A stretch of DNA of 5,846 nucleotides from Chloroflexota bacterium (GTDB taxonomy: Bacteria > Chloroflexota > Dehalococcoidia > Lucifugimonadales > JADFKI01): assembly GCA_022565015.1 (NCBI GenBank), contig JADFKI010000239.1:1-5846 (forward strand), read 5' to 3'. The notes under the pieces are model-generated. The model made no database searches. It saw only the letters and a program-made list of their open reading frames with translations, and had not been told where the DNA came from. Below are positions 1 to 5,337 of the stretch, piece after piece (position 1 is the first letter of the stretch; each line of letters begins with the position of its first letter). The translations under genes were made by a program, and so were the position numbers.

Positions 1-1
1 A

Positions 2-820
2 ATCTCAGCGAAGCACCTGGAGACCGGAGCGGAGATCCGTCACAACGCCGACGGCGTGTTCCTCACTGCCAGCACGTTCAAAGTCCCACTGCTGGTCGAG
101 CTGCTCTGTCAGGTTGACCAGGGCAAGATAGACCTCGCCCAGCGCATCGAGCTGACCGACGATCAGCGAACTCCTGGATCGGGCGTCTTCAAGCAGCTGG
201 GCGCAGGCTTGCAGCCAACGGTGAAAGACCTGGCGATGCTCATGATCATCATCAGCGACAACATGGCCACGGACATCCTGTACAACATGGTGGGCCGCGA
301 GAACCTGGGTGCAAGGCTGCAGACTCTCGGGCTGACTAAGACGCGAATCCCCATGACGACCAGGGAGCTGCTTTACAGCGTCGTCGGCCTCGATGTCGAC
401 AACCCGCTTCACACTTACGACATGGCGACCGATAAGCTGTTCCTGAGGCAGTTCGTCATGGACTCGGACGGGTTTTCAGAGGAAAAGTCCGACGTCTCTT
501 CTCCCAACGACATGTGCCGACTCCTGGAGATGGTCTATCGCGGAGAAGCGCTGTCCGGGTCGTCGCGAGAGGTCTTCTTCGACATCATGAAGCGTCAGCA
601 GCTAAACAACGTACTGCCCTTAAGATTGCCGGCGGGCACAGAGAGCGCGCATAAGACGGGCAGCTACCACGGCGTGCGGTGCGACGTCGGCGTGGTGTAC
701 GCCCCCAACGGGCCGTACAGCGTGGCGATCATGGCAAAGCAGGTGACGGGAGAGGTGCTGGAGACGGACCTGGCGCTGGCCGCCGTCTCGCGGGCCATCT
801 ACGACGAGCTGGTTAGGTGA
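2..820 (+). CDS. Class A beta-lactamase-fold serine hydrolase (5'-truncated by window edge)
   Basis: Hydrolase of the Beta-lactamase2/PBP-like serine fold. The reading frame is open from base 2, giving 272 visible residues; the true start and any signal peptide lie upstream. A GTG at 56 is in frame, but starting there would leave only five residues before the active serine, so it is unlikely to be the start. Visible motifs: STFK (visible residues 24-27, serine nucleophile and lysine), SDN (85-87) and HKTGSYHG (KTG at 218-220). The spacing from Ser to SDN matches class A enzymes, but SDN to KTG is 132 residues instead of about 104. Aligning TRIPMTTRELLYSVVG with the class A omega loop puts Thr120 where the deacylating Glu166 should be and Leu where Asn170 should be, followed by about 28 extra residues. 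A serine peptidase, esterase or penicillin-binding-like role is therefore more likely than efficient beta-lactam hydrolysis. The next gene starts 53 bases downstream on the same strand, so co-transcription is possible. Confidence 0.88.
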   Translation: MSAKHLETGAEIRHNADGVFLTASTFKVPLLVELLCQVDQGKIDLAQRIELTDDQRTPGSGVFKQLGAGLQPTVKDLAMLMIIISDNMATDILYNMVGRENLGARLQTLGLTKTRIPMTTRELLYSVVGLDVDNPLHTYDMATDKLFLRQFVMDSDGFSEEKSDVSSPNDMCRLLEMVYRGEALSGSSREVFFDIMKRQQLNNVLPLRLPAGTESAHKTGSYHGVRCDVGVVYAPNGPYSVAIMAKQVTGEVLETDLALAAVSRAIYDELVR

Positions 821-873
821 TGCTGCTACAGCCGGCAATAATCGGACCTATCCACAACGAAGGAGGCTTCTAA

Positions 874-1878
874 ATGAACGGCACAATCGATCTGAAGGCC
901 GTGGACAAGGTGGAGGTAACAACCCTGTATGAGAATCTGGTAGACAGCAACGCGCTGGGACAGGACGCCGTCCGCCGCCTCAGCGCAAAAGGCAGCAATA
1001 ATATCGTGTCGAAGCTGCTCGCAGACGAACGGCGCGTGCCCTTCGTTGGCGGCCACGGCCTGTCCATGCTCGTCCGAGTTACGAGAAACGGCATAACGCG
1101 CACGGTGTTGTTCGACGCGGGCGGAAGCCCGGGCGGCCTGATGCATAACCTGGACTGCCTGGAGATAAGTCCACGGGACTGGAACTGCGTTGTGCTTTCC
1201 CACGGCCATTGGGACCATGTCATGGGACTGTTGGGCGTGGAGAAGCGATTGGGAAAGCTCGCCATGCCGCTAACACTCCACCCGGACGCTTACCTCAGGC
1301 GCGGAGTCAAGGACGCGAAGGGCGAGATCGAGGCGGGGGGCGGAAACCTGTCGAGGCGGGGCCTCAGGGACGCGGGCGTCGAGCTTATCGAAACCCGCGA
1401 CCCATCCTTCGTCATCGAGGGCATGGCGCTTGTAACTGGTCAGGTGGAACGAACAAACGATTTCGAGACAGGCTGGCCCGCTCACTACGCCGAACGCGAT
1501 GACGAGTTCGAGCCGGACCCGCTTATCTGCGACGACCAGGGGCTCGTCGTCAATGTCAAGGGCAAGGGGCTGGTGGTCCTTTCAGGATGCGGTCACGCGG
1601 GCATCGTTAACACGGTAAACCACGCGAGGTCGATCACTGGGGTCGATGACGTTCATGCGGTAATTGGCGGGTTCCACCTGGGACCGCCGTTTTTCCATGA
1701 CCGAATGCCAAAGGTTATTGAGGCCCTCATTGAAATGCAGCCCGACATTCTTTCCCCCGCCCACTGCACAGGCTACAGGGCCGGCAATGCCATCTTCCAC
1801 GCATTGCCGAATGCGTTCGTTCAAAATGGCGTAGGCACCCATATCACGCTGGCGGCTGATGATGGTGAAGGAGAATAA
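874..1878 (+). CDS. MBL-fold metallohydrolase, COG1237-like
   Basis: A complete 334-residue metallo-beta-lactamase-fold hydrolase, probably cytoplasmic because no signal peptide is seen. Motifs in order: GGHGLSMLV (residues 59-67), LFDAG (79-83), the metal-binding SHGHWDH (109-115; His110, His112, Asp114, His115), GCGHAGIVNT (238-247, His241), GGFHLG (265-270) and SPAHCTG (294-300, His297). The GC[GS]HAGI, GGFHL and P-x-HCTG set is typical of the subfamily often annotated as 7,8-dihydropterin-6-methyl-4-(beta-D-ribofuranosyl)-aminobenzene-5'-phosphate synthase-like (COG1237, with the archaeal MJ0301). That name is inherited from few characterised members, so the substrate here is open. The start is well set: AGGAGG at 861-866 lies 7 bases before the ATG. 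All expected metal ligands are present, so it should be active. An AATAAT at 837-842 resembles a -10 box but has no good -35, so readthrough from the preceding serine hydrolase gene is equally possible. Confidence 0.93.
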   Translation: MNGTIDLKAVDKVEVTTLYENLVDSNALGQDAVRRLSAKGSNNIVSKLLADERRVPFVGGHGLSMLVRVTRNGITRTVLFDAGGSPGGLMHNLDCLEISPRDWNCVVLSHGHWDHVMGLLGVEKRLGKLAMPLTLHPDAYLRRGVKDAKGEIEAGGGNLSRRGLRDAGVELIETRDPSFVIEGMALVTGQVERTNDFETGWPAHYAERDDEFEPDPLICDDQGLVVNVKGKGLVVLSGCGHAGIVNTVNHARSITGVDDVHAVIGGFHLGPPFFHDRMPKVIEALIEMQPDILSPAHCTGYRAGNAIFHALPNAFVQNGVGTHITLAADDGEGE

Positions 1879-2028
1879 GGCAGATAGCCACCGTTCAAGA
1901 AAGTGGTGGGAAATACTGAAGCACCGGGATGAAGTCATTTGGCTCCAAGCGCTTCCGGATGGCCTCGTTGGGAGACCCTCAACCTGAAGAATTCGACAAA
2001 GACCTACGAAATAGATCCAGCGCGGCTG
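1879..2028. other. Gap between convergent genes, no clear terminator
   Basis: These 150 bases separate the stops of the MBL-fold gene (+) and the amidohydrolase gene (-). The only hairpin I found is weak: CCACC at 1888-1892 with GGTGG at 1905-1909 and a 12-base loop, without a following T-run on either strand. A short + frame from the ATG at 1929 stays open for 45 codons into the amidohydrolase gene, but it has no good ribosome binding site and no recognisable motif. Nothing else is evident. Confidence 0.5.
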
Positions 2029-2811
2029 CTAGAACCCGAACACGATCATCGCGGTGCCGCCCATGACCCAATCGCGGTCCTCGTCGCTCTTGAAGGCGGG
2101 GTGGTCTCTGACTCCCTCCAGGGCGTTGCGGTAGCCCTCGCGGTTGCTCACCGGCGGGTAGTCGCTGCCCCACATCATGCGTTGCGGCCCAAAGGCGTCG
2201 TAGGCCATCTCGATCAAAGGAGGCGTGTGGTCGAAGTGAAACGCCGGATGCAGCACAGAGGGGCGCTCGCTGATCTCGCCGAGGCCGCCGACCTTGATGT
2301 ACGTGTTGGGAAAGCGGGCCAGGTCCAGCGCCTTCTTGTACGCGCTGAAAGGAGGCTGGGCGCCTACGCCGACTCCGGCCAGGTGCTCGATGATAAACGT
2401 CAGGTCGGAGAGCTCCGAGACAAGCTCGGCGAACCCATCCGACGCGAAGCCCTCGACGCCGCCCGAGCAGCTCACGACCAGACCCAGGTCTCGTGCCTTC
2501 TTCCACAGGGCATGCGGGTCTGAGCCGGGGGAGCGCTCGGTGGGCTCGATTCTGACACCCACCGCACCCTCGGTGGCCCATCGCTCCAGGGCATCGGGCG
2601 CGTCCGGCTCCGAGGAGTCTACCATCGCGACGACGGCGAAGCGTCCGGGGTGTCTGCCTGCAGACTCCAGGAGATAGCTGTTATCGAAGACGCCGCGGTG
2701 CTGTATCAACGCGGCCTTTTCCACGCCGTTGGCGTCCATCTGAAACAGCAGCGACTCTATGGGTTCGAACCAGCTGTTTCCGGCGTGGCAATGGGTGTCT
2801 ACGACTGTCAT
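2029..2811 (-). CDS. Amidohydrolase family protein, LigI/COG3618-like
   Basis: A complete 260-residue TIM-barrel metal-dependent hydrolase of the Amidohydro_2 type, probably cytoplasmic. DTHCH at residues 5-9 supplies His7 and His9 at the end of the first strand, EHLAG at 142-146 supplies His143, and MWGSDYPP at 213-220 supplies the catalytic Asp217. This His-x-His / His / Asp set matches the residues of 2-pyrone-4,6-dicarboxylate lactonase (LigI) and its COG3618 relatives, which hydrolyse lactones or amides. The substrate here cannot be told. It is slightly short for the family, but both ends look intact, and the DTHCH placement five residues from the start is normal, which supports this ATG. 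The ATG is 11 bases after the stop of the upstream deacetylase-like gene, and an AGGTGGG Shine-Dalgarno overlaps that stop, so the two are very likely one operon with possible translational coupling. Confidence 0.92.
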   Translation of the reverse strand: MTVVDTHCHAGNSWFEPIESLLFQMDANGVEKAALIQHRGVFDNSYLLESAGRHPGRFAVVAMVDSSEPDAPDALERWATEGAVGVRIEPTERSPGSDPHALWKKARDLGLVVSCSGGVEGFASDGFAELVSELSDLTFIIEHLAGVGVGAQPPFSAYKKALDLARFPNTYIKVGGLGEISERPSVLHPAFHFDHTPPLIEMAYDAFGPQRMMWGSDYPPVSNREGYRNALEGVRDHPAFKSDEDRDWVMGGTAMIVFGF

Positions 2812-2822
2812 GGCCGGCCCAC

Positions 2823-3683
2823 CTATGAAACGGAATCGTACCAGTCCAGTATCTCGCTGCCGGTCATGAACTGCACCCCATCGTGAGACCTGATGTAGTC
2901 CAGCAGCTTGGCGAAATAGCGGATGCGGTGCGGCACGCCCATGATGTATGGATGAAGGGCGATAGCCATGAATCGTGCCGATTCGGCGCTCTCCTCATAC
3001 AGAACGTCGAAATGGTCTTTGCCCCGTTCGTACATTTCCGGTGAGCTATGGTGCTGGACGACGTACATCGCGATGTCGTTCAGCTCCTGTGTATATGGAA
3101 GGGATATGAGGCGGCCTGAGCGCACCTTGAGCGGCACCGGCTGGTCGTCCATGACCCAGTCGCAGGTATATTCGATGCCCTCCTCGGCCAGCAGGTCCGG
3201 CGTGTCGAAGGTGCCCGCCAGGCCCGGTCCCATCCAGCCTCGGGGCGCGGTGCCCGACGCCTCTTTTATCGTCGCGATGGTCTTGCGAATGGTGCCGCGA
3301 ACGTCGGCCTCCATGGGAAGCGCCTTCTGCTTGAAGCCGTGGCCCATGAGCTCCCACTCGGAGTCCAGCATCGACTTGAATACCTCCGGATAGCTGTTGC
3401 AGACGGAGGCGTTCAGGCTGACCGTCGCCTTGATGCCAAGATCGTCGAGAATCTTCTTGATACGCCAGTAACCCACGCGCATGCCGTACTCGTGCCAGCT
3501 GTAGTTCGGGATGTCGGGAATCACCGACACGCCCTGGGGAGTCGGCAGCACCTGCCGGGCCATGGGCTCGTTGATGTCCCACTCCTCCACGTTGACGATC
3601 ACCCACACGCCGATTCGGGCGTTGGGAAGCTTCAGCGGAGGCCTGTCGAATATCGCGCTGTAGTCTGCTCTTGGATTGCTCAT
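2823..3683 (-). CDS. Polysaccharide deacetylase (NodB/PuuE-like) family protein
   Basis: A complete 286-residue carbohydrate esterase 4-fold protein without a signal peptide, so probably cytoplasmic. Recognisable blocks are VWVIVNVEEWD (residues 26-36), PNYSWHEYGMRVGYWR (59-74), GHGFKQ (114-119, His115), GWMGPGL (149-155), YTCDWVMDDQP (172-182), LPYTQELND (195-203) and ALHPYIMGVPHR (242-253, His244). In classical NodB enzymes the metal site is Asp-Asp plus His-x(3)-His. Here the first pair is Glu-Glu (residues 33-34) and the second histidine of HGxxH is Gln119. This resembles PuuE-type allantoinases and cyclic imide hydrolases, which use the fold on small ring amides rather than on chitin or peptidoglycan. 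A small-molecule amidase role is therefore favoured but not proven. A GGTGAA (+ strand 3692-3697) lies 8 bases before the ATG. It is the first gene of a two-gene unit with the amidohydrolase. Confidence 0.9.
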   Translation of the reverse strand: MSNPRADYSAIFDRPPLKLPNARIGVWVIVNVEEWDINEPMARQVLPTPQGVSVIPDIPNYSWHEYGMRVGYWRIKKILDDLGIKATVSLNASVCNSYPEVFKSMLDSEWELMGHGFKQKALPMEADVRGTIRKTIATIKEASGTAPRGWMGPGLAGTFDTPDLLAEEGIEYTCDWVMDDQPVPLKVRSGRLISLPYTQELNDIAMYVVQHHSSPEMYERGKDHFDVLYEESAESARFMAIALHPYIMGVPHRIRYFAKLLDYIRSHDGVQFMTGSEILDWYDSVS

Positions 3684-3789
3684 CTTCTGGTTTCACCGTC
3701 CCAACGTTCACAGGGTTGAATTTTCGGCGCGCGGACCGGGCCATGTTGCCGCTCTCATGGTCTGCCAGGGGAAGCGCGCCTGGCCTGTA

Positions 3790-3803
3790 TTCACGTTTGT
3801 GAA
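3790..3803. promoter_or_regulatory. Operator-like palindrome TTCAC-N4-GTGAA
   Basis: A perfect inverted repeat, TTCACGTTTGTGAA, lies 107 bases upstream of the deacetylase-like gene. Five-base arms around a four-base spacer fit a dimeric helix-turn-helix repressor or activator site, but no regulator gene is in the window to pair with it. Its right arm extended by one base is one of four GTTCAC copies in this gap, which adds some weight. The short arms mean that chance cannot be excluded. Confidence 0.3.
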
Positions 3804-3872
3804 CTTTAGCAGAAATGCCTACAACGGAAAAGGCGCGGGGCCGAACCCCCTCCGACTCGTCGGACCGTTCAC

Positions 3873-3897
3873 GAGAAAGGGGCACTTTTGTCGCCCC
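3873..3897 (-). terminator. Possible minus-strand hairpin terminator or attenuator
   Basis: Read on the minus strand, GGGGC pairs with GCCCC around a nine-base loop in which AC and GT can add two more pairs about an AAAA turn, and the stem is followed by TTTCTC. The T-run is short, so termination would be weak. It lies upstream of and in the same direction as the deacetylase-like gene, so it could end a transcript arriving from the right or attenuate a long leader. On the + strand there is no T-run after the stem. Confidence 0.3.
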
Positions 3898-3924
3898 CGT
3901 TCACAAGGCGAATGAACCAACCAG

Positions 3925-4006
3925 CCCTGAAATCTGGGTGCCCGTACCCAGCTTGACCAACGGCATGCCGTCAATGCCTCGGATGTTCGCCCCGATGATT
4001 TCAGGG
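3925..4006. repeat. Nested inverted repeats, possible structured RNA element
   Basis: CCCTGAAAT at 3925-3933 is the exact reverse complement of ATTTCAGGG at 3998-4006. This nine-pair outer stem encloses 64 bases. Directly stacked on its 5' arm is a second perfect hairpin, CTGGGT-N6-ACCCAG (3934-3951). The remainder contains the 10-base palindrome CGGCATGCCG (3961-3970), an alternative GGCAT/ATGCC stem (3962-3978) and a short TCGG/CCGA stem (3979-3995). Together they can form a closed multi-branch fold. I do not recognise it as a known riboswitch. It ends 102 bases before the coiled-coil gene, so it could sit in that gene's leader if transcription starts upstream. Confidence 0.35.
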
Positions 4007-4064
4007 ACCGATTAAAGCAATATGGGTTGGTGCAAACAGAAGGCACACCTTCAATCACTATGAA

Positions 4065-4084
4065 ATACGAAGTCTGATTCGTAT
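4065..4084. promoter_or_regulatory. Inverted repeat ATACGAA-N6-TTCGTAT before coiled-coil gene
   Basis: Perfect seven-base arms surround a six-base spacer, ending 24 bases before the ATG of the coiled-coil gene and 13 bases before its GGAG ribosome binding site. The right arm is reused in an overlapping smaller repeat, TTCG-tat-CGAA (4078-4088), and CGAAGT occurs twice, 17 bases apart (4068 and 4085). The size and position fit a repressor operator that overlaps the promoter or the start of the transcript. As RNA it would form a hairpin just before the ribosome binding site. Confidence 0.45.
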
Positions 4085-4108
4085 CGAAGTACGCTACGGA
4101 GCAATTCT

Positions 4109-5275
4109 ATGTTCGGAGCAGAATATCGAGATTCCATCAAGGCCCTGCTTCTGCGTCTGGGTCCTATTGGCGCCGGCGTCGCGATGATCGCGGCGATAGC
4201 TTGCGGCCCCATAACGGCGCAGGACGCGCAGCAGATACTCGACACTGGACGCGAAATCCAACGTCTGCAGCAGGCGGAGATACTTCCCAGGGTCAGCGAG
4301 ATCGAGGACCTGCAGTTCGACGAGATCGAGCCCCGAAGGCAGCGCCTCGAAGAGATCCACCGCCAGATTCGGCAGGTGGAGATGGAGAAGATCCTTCCCA
4401 TAGAAGACCAGTTTCGCAACCACGACGGCGGCGAAGACCAGTTCTTCGAGTTCGAAAATGAATACCGGCTCCAATTCAAGGAGTTGGAAGATCTCCAGCG
4501 CGACTTCCATCACGAGGCCCGCCAACTCGAAGAGCAGTTCCGTGAAGACGAGCGCGAGCTTCACGACCATTACAATGAGCTGATCTCCGCTAAGCAGGAC
4601 ATCCTACGAGAGTTTGACCGCGATATCCACGACAATCGGAAGATTGAAGAGAGGGCGATGGAGTTTCGCGACGAGATCGAGAGCCTTTTCCGTAAGCTCG
4701 ATCGCCTGGAACATGAGTCCGAAGACGCAAAGGAGGTCCAGGAGAAGATCGAGGCGCTGCAGGAAAGGGAACGACGCATCTATGCCGAAAGCGAGGATGC
4801 CCGCCGCGACATGGATGATATGCGGTTTGCCGTTGAGGAAACATTGCAAGGGCTGTTCTGGGAGCAAGATGATGCCCAGCGCCTGCTTCATGACGAGTTC
4901 AGGGACTTGATGGAGGACATGGAAGCCCGCCGGATGGAGCTCGAGGACAAGCGATGGGCGCTGGAAGAGCAAGCACAGGAGCAGATGGCCTCCGCTCGCT
5001 CGCAGCTTCAAGACAGCGCCAACGAACTAGAAGACCAGCTAAACTCGGTGGTTGAGGATGAGATTCGCCCACTGCAGGTCGAGGCGCTCACCCTCGAGGA
5101 GGAGCTGCACAATTTCTTGAGCCGGGAACGAGACATCCAGTCAGAGATTCGGGAGCTTACCAGCGAGGTGGCGCCTAAACAGTTCGAGATGGAGGCGTCG
5201 TTGCTGGACATTCTGGACAAGGCCCTGTCCGCAGCCTCCGACGGCGAGATTATCTCCGCCGACGACGGTCAGTAG
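4109..5275 (+). CDS. Exported or lipid-anchored coiled-coil protein of unknown function
   Basis: I do not recognise a family. The 388-residue protein begins with a basic-hydrophobic segment: Lys11 and Arg16, then a nonpolar stretch at about 17-32 ending AAIAC (Cys32). This could be a lipoprotein signal (AIA before Cys32), a cleaved signal with a site near ITAQ-D (35-39), or a membrane anchor. Nearly all the rest, about 40-375, is charged and helical, rich in Glu, Asp, Arg and Gln with regular Leu/Ile/Phe/Met positions, as in a long coiled coil. Prolines occur only at 19, 34, 60, 75, 97, 321 and 356, leaving a 224-residue proline-free rod. The tail (372-388) is short, acidic and probably disordered. 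There is no enzymatic motif. GGAG at 4098-4101, 7 bases before the ATG, supports this start. The gene stands alone on its strand. An extracytoplasmic structural, tethering or envelope-spanning role is inferred only from shape. Confidence 0.85.
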   Translation: MFGAEYRDSIKALLLRLGPIGAGVAMIAAIACGPITAQDAQQILDTGREIQRLQQAEILPRVSEIEDLQFDEIEPRRQRLEEIHRQIRQVEMEKILPIEDQFRNHDGGEDQFFEFENEYRLQFKELEDLQRDFHHEARQLEEQFREDERELHDHYNELISAKQDILREFDRDIHDNRKIEERAMEFRDEIESLFRKLDRLEHESEDAKEVQEKIEALQERERRIYAESEDARRDMDDMRFAVEETLQGLFWEQDDAQRLLHDEFRDLMEDMEARRMELEDKRWALEEQAQEQMASARSQLQDSANELEDQLNSVVEDEIRPLQVEALTLEEELHNFLSRERDIQSEIRELTSEVAPKQFEMEASLLDILDKALSAASDGEIISADDGQ

Positions 5276-5294
5276 CCCGTTTTTCCAGCCAAGG

Positions 5295-5321
5295 GACCGG
5301 CCCGCGAAGGGGTCGCCGGTC
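5295..5321. terminator. Hairpin between convergent genes, possible bidirectional terminator
   Basis: GACCGGC at 5295-5301 and GCCGGTC at 5315-5321 are perfect inverted repeats with a 13-base loop, placed between the stop of the coiled-coil gene (5275) and the stop of the SnoaL-like gene (5338). The position is right for a shared terminator. However, no T-run follows the stem on either strand; the TTTTT at 5280-5284 lies before it on the + strand. It may act as a stability stem or a non-canonical terminator. Confidence 0.45.
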
Positions 5322-5337
5322 ATCTGCATTACGCGGC

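Larger units (their letters stand above)
3684..4108. other. 425-base divergent intergenic region, rich in inverted repeats
   Basis: This region separates the starts of the deacetylase-like gene (-) and the coiled-coil gene (+). Several open frames cross it, but none has a ribosome binding site plus recognisable protein motifs, and I take them as chance. It holds several perfect inverted repeats: GCCAGG/CCTGGC (3764-3784), TTCAC/GTGAA (3790-3803), TCCGA/TCGGA (3851-3864), GGGGC/GCCCC (3879-3897), a nested set at 3925-4006, and ATACGAA/TTCGTAT (4065-4084). Four GTTCAC hexamers lie between 3706 and 3904. No strong sigma70 promoter is visible for the deacetylase gene. For the + gene, TTGGTG (4027-4032) with 17 bases to TTCAAT (4050-4055) is only a weak match. 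Control sites for both genes, and possibly a structured RNA, are the likely content. Confidence 0.6.

Noticed and set aside
56..73. GTG at 56 as the start of the serine hydrolase
   Set aside because: The frame stays open to base 2 with protein-like sequence, and a start here would leave five residues before the catalytic serine, removing the first strands of the fold.
1929..2066. Short + frame of 45 codons starting MKSFGSKRF between the convergent genes
   Set aside because: There is no convincing ribosome binding site, it ends inside the amidohydrolase gene, its end is low-complexity Arg/Ser, and no family is recognisable.
1979..2581. Long overlapping open frames on both strands within the amidohydrolase gene (also 1939-2523 +)
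   Set aside because: They overlap a gene with clear catalytic motifs, are rich in Arg/Gly/Pro low-complexity sequence and have no recognisable domain; they are shadows of a G+C-rich gene.
3046..3885. 279-codon minus-strand frame across the deacetylase gene and its upstream region
   Set aside because: It runs in another frame of the well-supported deacetylase gene, has the Arg/Gly/His-rich composition of a shadow frame and no good ribosome binding site.
3865..3904. CCGTTCAC repeats 32 bases apart as part of a CRISPR array or phage attachment site
   Set aside because: Only two eight-base copies are present, with no further repeat-spacer units, cas genes, integrase or tRNA nearby.
3676..4058. 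Three overlapping frames of 66-79 codons in the divergent intergenic region
   Set aside because: They overlap one another on both strands, lack ribosome binding sites and motifs, and coincide with inverted repeats, so non-coding sequence is more likely.
4094..4570. Minus-strand frames rich in Leu/Val opposite the coiled-coil gene, resembling membrane proteins
   Set aside because: Leu/Val-rich frames arise automatically opposite Glu/Gln/Asp-rich coiled-coil codons; there is no ribosome binding site or conserved motif.
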